From assembly GCA_937957845.1 (NCBI GenBank), contig CALGOD010000555.1, forward strand, positions 1 through 6,434: DNA of 6,434 nt, read 5' to 3'. A model generated the notes under the pieces. That model made no database searches and had not been told where the DNA came from. It saw only the letters and a program-made list of their open reading frames with translations. Source of the stretch: an uncultured Nocardiopsis sp. (lineage in GTDB: Bacteria; Actinomycetota; Actinomycetes; Streptosporangiales; Streptosporangiaceae). Within the stretch, counting starts at the first letter, position 1; every line of letters starts with the position of its first letter. Below are positions 1 through 5,378 of this stretch, in pieces. The translations under genes and the position numbers were made by a program.

Positions 1-52
1 CACGACCTCTTCGTCCCGAACGAAGCGCGCTGCCAAGCTGCGCCACACCCCG
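1..52 (-). tRNA. tRNA-Pro (anticodon CGG), partial, cut by left edge
   Basis: Read on the minus strand from position 52, the sequence folds as the 5' part of a tRNA. It has acceptor strand CGGGGTG (52-46), then TG, D-stem GCGC/GCGC around a loop containing GG, and anticodon stem CTTCG/CGAAG enclosing the 7-nt loop TTCGGGA. The variable region AGGTC follows, then the first bases of the T-stem (GTG). The loop places CGG at the anticodon, so the tRNA decodes proline CCG codons, and G follows the anticodon as expected for tRNA-Pro. The T-arm and 3' acceptor strand lie beyond position 1 and cannot be checked. It is on the same strand as the phosphoesterase gene and begins 51 nt after that stop codon. 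Confidence 0.93.
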
Positions 53-66
53 AAGCAACGAGAACA

Positions 67-72
67 AGTCTA
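67..72 (-). promoter_or_regulatory. Candidate -10 box (TAGACT) for the tRNA-Pro gene
   Basis: On the minus strand TAGACT ends 14 nt before the first base of the tRNA. Transcription starting 6-8 nt after the box would give a short 5' leader for RNase P to remove. It fits the actinobacterial TAnnnT -10 pattern and is identical to the hexamer at 6429-6434. No convincing -35 box was found 16-19 nt upstream. The position, just after the phosphoesterase stop, suggests the tRNA has its own promoter. Confidence 0.45.
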
Positions 73-103
73 ACGGACACCGGGGAGTGCTCGGGACCAC
101 ACC

Positions 104-1024
104 TCAGGAGGGCGCGACGAGGTCCAACAGGGACGCCTCCGGGCGGCAGCAGAAGCGCACCGGCGCGTACGGAGAGGTGCCCAGACCGCCCGACACGTGC
201 AGCCACGCGTTCCCGTACTCGTTCAGGCCCCACGCGCGCCTGCGGTCGATGCCGCAGTTGGTCACCAGCGTCCCGTAGAACGGCAGGCACAGCTGGCCAC
301 CGTGCGTGTGCCCCGCCATCAACAGCTGGTAGCCGTCGGCGGCGAACCGGTCCAGGTTGGACGGCTCCGGCGAGTGCAGCACGCCCAGGCGCACGTCCGC
401 CGCCGGGTCCGCGGGGCCGGCCACCTTGTCGTACCGGTCCAGCTTGATGTGCGAGTCGTGCACACCGGCCAGGGCCACGTCCAGCCCGCCGGCCTTCAGG
501 GAACCCTTGCGGTTGTTCAGGTCGAGCCATCCCGACGCGGACATGGCCGCGCCCAGCTCACGCCAGGGCAGGTCCGGCACCCGGCGCTTCTTGTAGTCGT
601 CCTTGCTGGTCCGCCACAGGTAGCGGGCCGGGTTCTTCGGCTGCGGGGAGAACAGGTCGTTGGACCCGTACACGAACGCGCCGGGCCGGTCCAACAGCGG
701 CCCCAGCGCCTCGATGAAGGGTCCCACCGCGTCGGGGTGTCCCAGGGAGTCGCCGGTGTTGATCACCAGGTCCGGCTCATAGGCCTCCAGCCCCCGGATC
801 CAGTCGATGAGCATCCTGCGGCCCGGTGTCAGGTGCGCGTCGGACAGGTGCAGGATCCGCAGCCGTGGGCTGCCGGGCGGCAGCAGCGGAAGCTCGTAGC
901 GCCGCAACCGGAACCAGTTGCGCTCGATGACCGAGGCGTAGAACAGTCCCGCTGCTCCGACCGCCCCCGTGACCGCCACCGCTCGCCCCGCCCGGCGCAG
1001 AAATCGTCTGTCGTCGGCGCCCAT
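104..1024 (-). CDS. Membrane-anchored calcineurin-like metallophosphoesterase
   Basis: Encodes 306 aa. Residues 15-32 form one hydrophobic segment after an Arg-rich N-terminus, consistent with a signal anchor; the side on which the catalytic domain lies was not determined. The catalytic domain starts near residue 55 with the family's motifs in order: LSDAHL (D62, H64), NTGDS (G91, D92), GSND (120-123), LHSPEP (H217) and AGHTHGG (H239, H241). These residues normally bind two metal ions and hydrolyse phosphoesters. The third motif is unusual, because most relatives have GNHD or GNHE. The ATG at 1024 is preferred over upstream starts: an AAGGAG site lies just upstream, and longer versions would run through yqeY. 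The gene is divergent from yqeY and homologous in context to M. tuberculosis Rv3683 near ponA2. The substrate is unknown; a nucleotide, phospholipid or cell-wall phosphoester is possible. Confidence 0.92.
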   Translation of the reverse strand: MGADDRRFLRRAGRAVAVTGAVGAAGLFYASVIERNWFRLRRYELPLLPPGSPRLRILHLSDAHLTPGRRMLIDWIRGLEAYEPDLVINTGDSLGHPDAVGPFIEALGPLLDRPGAFVYGSNDLFSPQPKNPARYLWRTSKDDYKKRRVPDLPWRELGAAMSASGWLDLNNRKGSLKAGGLDVALAGVHDSHIKLDRYDKVAGPADPAADVRLGVLHSPEPSNLDRFAADGYQLLMAGHTHGGQLCLPFYGTLVTNCGIDRRRAWGLNEYGNAWLHVSGGLGTSPYAPVRFCCRPEASLLDLVAPS

Positions 1025-1028
1025 CGTT

Positions 1029-1034
1029 CTCCTT
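1029..1034 (-). promoter_or_regulatory. Shine-Dalgarno site AAGGAG deciding the phosphoesterase start
   Basis: On the minus strand AAGGAG lies 4 nt before the ATG at 1024. It is the strongest ribosome-binding match in the window. It fixes the start inside a reading frame that stays open for another 363 bases upstream through the opposite-strand yqeY gene. It also contrasts with yqeY and ponA2, whose starts look leaderless. Confidence 0.8.
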
Positions 1035-1084
1035 CGTCGTCGCAGATGATCGTCGCGGATCCCTTGAGTCCCGCGCGTAAACCG

Positions 1085-1115
1085 TTGGTGGCCCTGACCT
1101 CGGCCGCCGTAGGAT
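1085..1115 (+). promoter_or_regulatory. Candidate leaderless promoter of the yqeY-like gene
   Basis: TAGGAT at 1110-1115 occupies exactly -12 to -7 relative to the ATG at 1122, the spacing that makes the A of the start codon the probable first transcribed base. TTGGTG at 1085-1090 could serve as the -35 box with a 19-nt spacer, slightly long. The AGGA inside the same hexamer could instead be read as a weak Shine-Dalgarno sequence if transcription begins further upstream. Confidence 0.5.
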
Positions 1116-1121
1116 CGGTCC

Positions 1122-1577
1122 ATGTCCGAACTCAAAGACCGCCTCAAGAACGACCTGACCACCGCCATCAAGGCGCGTGACAAGGTACGCGCCGGCACCC
1201 TCCGCATGGTCCTGGCTGCGATCTCCACCGAGGAGGCCGCCGGTTCCACCCGGCGTACCCTCGACGACCAGGAGATCACCCGGTTGCTCACCCGTGAGGC
1301 CAAGAAGCGTCGTGAGGCGGCCGAGGCGTTCGACCAGGGCGGACGGCCCGAACAGGCCGAGGCCGAGCGGGCCGAGAGCGAGATCATCTCCGACTACCTG
1401 CCCGAGCAGCTCACCGACGAGGAGCTCTCCGGGCTGGTGGCCGAGGCGATCAAGGAGACCGGAGCCGAGGGCCCCAAAGGCATGGGCCAGGTCATGAAGA
1501 CCGTCAACCCCCGGGTCGCCGGCCGGGCCGAGGGGTCCCGTGTGGCGGCCGAGGTCAAGCGTCAGCTCACCGGGTGA
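1122..1577 (+). CDS. GatB/YqeY domain-containing protein
   Basis: Encodes 151 aa, the usual length for stand-alone YqeY proteins. The N-terminal half is a charged helical region with the typical opening MSELKDRLKNDL, a conserved LRMVLAAI segment (27-34) and an EAxxRREAAEAF stretch ending near residue 70. The C-terminal half carries the family signatures SDYLPEQL (90-97), PKGMGQVMKTV (118-128) and the GRAEGSRVAAEVKRQL tail (134-149). This half resembles the tail domain of GatB, the amidotransferase subunit that makes Gln-tRNA or Asn-tRNA, and that domain contacts tRNA. Stand-alone YqeY has no established reaction, so tRNA-related action is an inference from the fold. The protein is cytosolic, with no signal or membrane segment. 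It is divergent from the phosphoesterase and convergent with ponA2. Confidence 0.95.
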   Translation: MSELKDRLKNDLTTAIKARDKVRAGTLRMVLAAISTEEAAGSTRRTLDDQEITRLLTREAKKRREAAEAFDQGGRPEQAEAERAESEIISDYLPEQLTDEELSGLVAEAIKETGAEGPKGMGQVMKTVNPRVAGRAEGSRVAAEVKRQLTG

Positions 1578-1599
1578 TCCCCGGCGGCCCCACAGGGAG

Positions 1600-1633
1600 G
1601 ACCCGGCCCGTCGTACCGACGACGGGCCGGGTC
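1600..1633. terminator. Perfect 15-bp hairpin between convergent genes, bidirectional terminator
   Basis: Positions 1600-1614 and 1619-1633 are exact reverse complements, a 15-bp GC-rich stem closed by the 4-nt loop ACCG. The hairpin begins 23 nt after the yqeY-like stop and lies 6 nt beyond the ponA2 stop on the other strand, so it can end both transcripts. Neither side has a T-tract, as is common for actinobacterial hairpin terminators. Confidence 0.85.
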
Positions 1634-1639
1634 GAAAGG

Positions 1640-4048
1640 CTAGTCGCCCTCCCTGTACGTGGGGCTCGCCGCGGGGTGGACCGGGTGCCATCCCTCGTCG
1701 TCGGGCGCGTCGGCCGTCCCCCCGCCGTTGCTCAGGAACACGTTCACCGTGGCCCCGCTCGGCAGCCGTGTGCCCGGGTCGGGGTTGACCGCGGCCACCG
1801 TGCCCTCCGCCTCCGCGGAGCGGATGCGGGTCGAGGACACGTTCACCGTGTAACCCGCGGCCTGCAGGGTGTTCACCGCGTCCTCCACCGACAGACCCAC
1901 GACGTTGGGGACCCCACCCTCGTCACTGGCGGGGCTGGCGTCCTCCTCGTCCGGGTCAGGTGAGGGCGGTGAGGGCGGAGCCGGGGGAGCGGTCGAGCCG
2001 AACTTCGACGGCGCCGAGGGCAGCTGTTCGACCTCCAGGCCCTCGTGGGCGCCCCGCATGGTCTCCTGCCAGATCGGGCCGGGGATCGTCGCCCCGTACA
2101 CCACGCCGTAGTAGCGGCCACCGAGGTTGATGTTGCGCAGCGGGTGCTGCTGAGGGCCACGCGGGTCGCCGACGAAGACCGCACTGGCCATCTGCGGCGT
2201 GTACCCGGCGAACCAGGCGGCCGCGGACTCGTCGGTGGTGCCGGTCTTGCCCGCGGCCGGGCGACCGATGCCGAGGGAGGCGGCGGTGCCGCCGTTGAAG
2301 GGCTGGGTCAGCAGGTAGGTGACACCGTCGGCGACGTCCTCGTCGATCGCGCGCGAGCACTCCGGCTCGATCTCGATCGTGGTGTCCGACTGCTGGTCCT
2401 TGATGTGGGTGATGGCCTGCGGCTCGCAGTAGACGCCGCCCGAGGCGAAGGTCGCGTAGGCGTTGGCCACCCGCAGCGGGGAGACCTCCTCACTGCCCAA
2501 CGTGAAGCTGCTGTTGGCCAGGGAGTTGTCGTTCTCGGTGAACAGGGTGCCGTCCGCGCGCTTGAGGCCCAGGGTCTCGGCCATCTCCATCACGTCGCAG
2601 ATCCCCACCCGCTTCTGCAGCTGGGCGAAGAAGGTGTTGGACGAGGCCTTGGTCCCCGACACCATGTTGTGCGTGGTGCTGGCTCCGGTGTCGCCGGCGT
2701 TGCTCACGCTCCAGGTGCTGAGCATGCCCCCGTTGCAGCTGCGTTGTCCGCTGACGGTCACGCTGGAGGGGGAACCGAACGCGGTGCCGAAGGGCAGACC
2801 CTTGTCGAGCGCGGCGGCCAGGGTGATCGCCTTGAACGTCGACCCGGCCTGGAAGCCGCTGCTGCCGCCGCGATCGGCGTCGGTGGCGAAGTTGATGGAG
2901 GTCTCGCCGAGCTTGCTCTCGTCGGGGCCGTAGTTGCGGCTCTGGACCATGCCCAGGATCTGACCGGTGCCGGGTTCGATGACGACCTCGGCCGCCACCT
3001 TGCGGGACTCGTTCTTACGCGGCACCCACTTGTCCACGGCCTTCTGCGCGGCCTTCTGGGTCTGCGGGTCGAGCGTGGTGTGGATCTCCAGGCCCGCGGT
3101 GCGCAGCCAGCGCGCACGTTCGGTCTCGTTGGGGCCGAAGCGCTCGTCCTGTTCGATCTCCTGGACCACGTAGTCGCAGAAGAACGGCTGGTCGCTGGGC
3201 ACGCATCCGTTGGGGGGCGTGGACAGGTCCAGCTCCATCGGCTCCTTCTTGGCCTCCGCGGCCTCGGCCTTGGTGATGGCTCCGGTGGCGACCATGCGGT
3301 CGAGCACCACGTCGCGGCGATCGATGGTCTGCTCGGGGAAGAAGCGCGGGTTGTACAGGTAGGGGTAGCGGACCAGTCCCGCGATGGTGGCGGCCTGGTG
3401 CAGCTCCAGATCGCTGGCGGGGACCTGGAAGAAGTGCTGTGCGGCGGACTCGACCCCGTAGGCGCCGTCGCTGAAGTAGGCGATGTTGAGGTAGCCCTCG
3501 AGGATCTCGTCCTTGGTCATCCGCTTTTCGAGGGCGACGGCGTAGCGCAGCTCCCGGATCTTGCGGGCGATGGTCTCCTCGCGGGCGGCGTCGAGTTCCT
3601 CCTGGGAGGTGGCCGCCTCGATCTGCACGTTCTTGACGTACTGCTGCGTGATGGAGGAGGCGCCCTGGGTGTCACCGCCCACCGTGCGAATGGCGGCGCG
3701 CAGCGTGCCGGCGATGTCGAGTCCGCCGTGCTCGTAGAAATGGGCGTCCTCGATGGCGAGGATCGCGTCGATCATCACGGGAGCGACGTCGTCGAGTTCG
3801 ACCAGCTCCCGGTTCTGGTCGAAGATCTCGGCGATGACACCGCCCTCGCTGTCATAGATGGTGGACCTTTGTGGGGGCGGGGGAGTCTCCAGGTTGCCGG
3901 GCATGTCGAGGAAGCCGCTGGCCACGTTGCGGGCCGTGATGCCCAGGCCTCCGACAGCGGGTAGCGCGAGTGCCGCGACGAGGAGGCCCGCTATGACGCC
4001 CACGCCCACCAGTTGGCTGATTCTTTGAAGCAATGTCCCCTGACCCAC
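1640..4048 (-). CDS. ponA2: Bifunctional class A penicillin-binding protein with PASTA domain
   Basis: Encodes 802 aa with a GTG start. It polymerises lipid II glycan strands and crosslinks peptide stems on the outer face of the membrane. A short cytoplasmic N-terminus leads to one membrane segment (about 11-34). The glycosyltransferase domain has EDAHFYEHGG with catalytic E100, GASSITQQYVKN (129-140) and RKIRELRYA...EILEGYLN (162-188). The transpeptidase domain has S403-T-F-K406 with nucleophile S403, S469-S-N471 and K601-T-G-T604. A Pro/Asp/Glu-rich linker (about 686-710) precedes a single PASTA domain (about 712-774), which in this family binds muropeptide or beta-lactam-like ligands. Size, domain order and position next to the Get3-like pair match mycobacterial PonA2. 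Six cysteines are all extracytoplasmic. The start is supported by a -10 box 6 nt upstream and by the short N-terminus typical of relatives. Confidence 0.96.
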   Translation of the reverse strand: MGQGTLLQRISQLVGVGVIAGLLVAALALPAVGGLGITARNVASGFLDMPGNLETPPPPQRSTIYDSEGGVIAEIFDQNRELVELDDVAPVMIDAILAIEDAHFYEHGGLDIAGTLRAAIRTVGGDTQGASSITQQYVKNVQIEAATSQEELDAAREETIARKIRELRYAVALEKRMTKDEILEGYLNIAYFSDGAYGVESAAQHFFQVPASDLELHQAATIAGLVRYPYLYNPRFFPEQTIDRRDVVLDRMVATGAITKAEAAEAKKEPMELDLSTPPNGCVPSDQPFFCDYVVQEIEQDERFGPNETERARWLRTAGLEIHTTLDPQTQKAAQKAVDKWVPRKNESRKVAAEVVIEPGTGQILGMVQSRNYGPDESKLGETSINFATDADRGGSSGFQAGSTFKAITLAAALDKGLPFGTAFGSPSSVTVSGQRSCNGGMLSTWSVSNAGDTGASTTHNMVSGTKASSNTFFAQLQKRVGICDVMEMAETLGLKRADGTLFTENDNSLANSSFTLGSEEVSPLRVANAYATFASGGVYCEPQAITHIKDQQSDTTIEIEPECSRAIDEDVADGVTYLLTQPFNGGTAASLGIGRPAAGKTGTTDESAAAWFAGYTPQMASAVFVGDPRGPQQHPLRNINLGGRYYGVVYGATIPGPIWQETMRGAHEGLEVEQLPSAPSKFGSTAPPAPPSPPSPDPDEEDASPASDEGGVPNVVGLSVEDAVNTLQAAGYTVNVSSTRIRSAEAEGTVAAVNPDPGTRLPSGATVNVFLSNGGGTADAPDDEGWHPVHPAASPTYREGD

Positions 4049-4054
4049 CCCATC

Positions 4055-4060
4055 AGACTA
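4055..4060 (-). promoter_or_regulatory. Candidate -10 box (TAGTCT) for leaderless ponA2
   Basis: On the minus strand TAGTCT sits at -12 to -7 relative to the GTG at 4048, giving predicted transcription from the G of the start codon. There is no Shine-Dalgarno sequence in these 12 bases. A clean -35 box at 16-19 nt is not visible; TTGCAC is present but only 13 nt upstream, so an activator or an alternative sigma factor may be involved. An ATG at 4053 is in another frame and would lie outside the leaderless transcript. Confidence 0.5.
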
Positions 4061-4080
4061 GATGACCACGAACGTGCAAA

Positions 4081-4100
4081 GTGGCGTGATGTGGCATGAA
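4081..4100. repeat. Tandem 10-bp direct repeat upstream of ponA2, possible operator
   Basis: Positions 4081-4090 (GTGGCGTGAT) and 4091-4100 (GTGGCATGAA) are adjacent copies matching at 8 of 10 bases. The 10-bp period puts both on the same face of the helix. They cover about -33 to -52 relative to the predicted ponA2 start, overlapping or abutting the -35 region. That placement suits an activator site or a repressor operator. Two short copies could also be chance. The 181-bp spacer 4049-4229 otherwise contains no gene. Confidence 0.35.
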
Positions 4101-4183
4101 TGGTGCGCGAAGAGGCTGAAACGCCTGCCCTGTACCGAGTGGTGTGCGCCCATGCCATCTTTTCATGCTTATCGCGGACCAAT

Positions 4184-4229
4184 CACTTCCCGGTTCGGGG
4201 TCAAGGCGGTCCGCCCCCGCTACGAAGTG
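4184..4229 (-). terminator. Nested stem-loop directly after the ATPase operon stop
   Basis: CACTTC (4184-4189) pairs with GAAGTG (4224-4229), and inside it CGGGG (4196-4200) pairs with CCCCG (4215-4219). The loop of the inner stem contains the alternative 11-nt palindrome 4205-4215. The structure starts immediately after the stop codon of the second ATPase gene in the direction of transcription. It may end the operon transcript before ponA2. The stems are short and interrupted and there is no T-tract, so confidence is moderate. Confidence 0.4.
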
Positions 4230-5378
4230 CTATCTCCCCCGATCGGCGAAGGCCAGGGACTCGCCGATACCGCGTAGCCCCGGAAGGTCGTACACGTCCT
4301 CGGGCAGGGCGGCCACCTCGGCGACGCGCACCCCGTCGTGTGCGGACAGAAGAGCGTCTCGCAGCCGGTTCTCGCGCTCGCGGACCCTGACCCGGTCCGC
4401 GTGCAGCCGCAGCGCGGCCGCCGCCAGTGGGGACGAACCCGTCTGTTCCAGGAACTCCGCGGCGGTCGTCGCCCTGTCGGCGTCCAGCTTCGCCGCGGGA
4501 CCCTCGGGCAACGGATGGGTCCGGTTGATCACGAGCCCGGCCAACGGCATGGCGTCGGTGGCCAGACGCTCGATGAAGTAGGACGCCTCGCGCATCGCGT
4601 CCGGTTCCGGCGCCGCCACCACCACGAACCCGGTCCCCGGCGCCTGGAGGAGTCGGTAGGTGCGTTCCGCGCGTTCCTGGAACCCGCCGAAGACCGTCTC
4701 GAAGGCCGACACGAAGGCCCTCAGGTCGCCCAGGAACTGGGCGCCCACGATCCGACCGATGGTGGAGGTGACCAGGTTGAATCCGGCGCCGAGCAGCCGG
4801 AACGCGCCCGTGCCGGCCGGTGCGCTCAGGAACCGGATCAGCCGACCGTCCAGGAACCGGCCCAGTCTCTTGGGCGCGTCCAGGAAGTCCAGGGCCGACC
4901 GGCTGGGCGGGGTGTCCACCACGATCAGGTCCCAGTCCCCCGACTGACGCAACTGGCCCAGTTTCTCCATGGCCATGTACTCCTGCGTTCCGGAGAAGCT
5001 CGTGGAGAGGGTCTGGTAGAAGGGGTTGGCCAGGATCTGTCGGGCCCGCTCGGGGTCGGCGTGCTCTTCGACGACCTCGTCGAAGGTCCGCTTCATGTCG
5101 AGCATCATCGCGTGCATGCTGCCCGTGGTCCCCTCGGGCAGTGGCACCGGACGGGGGGTGTCGTCCAGGGACGCCAGCCCCAGGGACTGGGCCAGTCTCC
5201 GCGCGGGATCCACGGTGATCACCACGGCGTGCCGTCCACGCTCGGCGGCGCGCAGAGTCAACGCCGCGGCCGTGGTGGTCTTGCCGACCCCGCCCGCACC
5301 GCAGCACACGATGATCCGTGTGCCGGGGTCGTCCACGAGCGCGTCCACGTCCCACCGCTCCGGCGTCGTGGAGGTCAC
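4230..5378 (-). CDS. ArsA/Get3-family ATPase, second subunit (Rv3680-like)
   Basis: Encodes 382 aa, a single-domain SIMIBI-class ATPase. The P-loop is CGAGGVGKTTT (26-36) with K33, but the usual signature lysine of the family (KGGxGKT) is alanine A28. Switch I is canonical, TVDPARRLAQSLG (55-67), and switch II is VVDTPPSRSALDF (153-165). An adenine-loop-like NRTHP follows at 285-289. Residues 182-233 are largely hydrophobic with many Gly, Phe and Leu, matching the helical subdomain where Get3 holds membrane-protein tails. There is no CxxC zinc motif and no arsenite-binding cysteine set; its only cysteines are C25 and C26. The GTG start overlaps the upstream stop by four bases (GTGA), with AGGGGG 7 nt before it, which implies translational coupling. 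It is probably the partner of the neighbouring ATPase. Arsenite export is unlikely. Confidence 0.92.
   Translation of the reverse strand: MTSTTPERWDVDALVDDPGTRIIVCCGAGGVGKTTTAAALTLRAAERGRHAVVITVDPARRLAQSLGLASLDDTPRPVPLPEGTTGSMHAMMLDMKRTFDEVVEEHADPERARQILANPFYQTLSTSFSGTQEYMAMEKLGQLRQSGDWDLIVVDTPPSRSALDFLDAPKRLGRFLDGRLIRFLSAPAGTGAFRLLGAGFNLVTSTIGRIVGAQFLGDLRAFVSAFETVFGGFQERAERTYRLLQAPGTGFVVVAAPEPDAMREASYFIERLATDAMPLAGLVINRTHPLPEGPAAKLDADRATTAAEFLEQTGSSPLAAAALRLHADRVRVRERENRLRDALLSAHDGVRVAEVAALPEDVYDLPGLRGIGESLAFADRGR

Noticed and set aside
73..103. Hairpin terminator after the phosphoesterase
   Set aside because: The GC-rich segment has only broken complementarity; no stem of five or more consecutive pairs with a reasonable loop was found.
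962..1024. Twin-arginine export signal on the phosphoesterase
   Set aside because: The N-terminus has RRFLRR but lacks the spaced RRxFLK pattern and a cleavage site. A plain signal anchor explains the hydrophobic segment.
1025..1121. Promoter for the phosphoesterase in the divergent gap
   Set aside because: No -10/-35 pair with acceptable spacing could be picked out on the minus strand, so none is annotated although one must exist nearby.
1025..1387. N-terminal extension of the phosphoesterase frame to a 427-aa protein
   Set aside because: It runs antisense through yqeY, reads as low-complexity Arg/Ser sequence, and the AAGGAG-ATG at 1024 with a normal membrane anchor is the better start.
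2045..3964. 639-codon open frame on the plus strand
   Set aside because: It is antisense to the motif-complete ponA2 gene and has the Gly/Val/Leu/Asp-rich composition of a GC-driven mirror frame, with no recognisable domain.
4062..4277. Small plus-strand frame with closely spaced cysteines (CAKRLKRLPCTEWC) where a wbl gene would be expected
   Set aside because: The spacing is not that of WhiB proteins, there is no GVWGG motif, and it runs antisense into the ATPase C-terminus. I do not see a degraded wbl gene in it.
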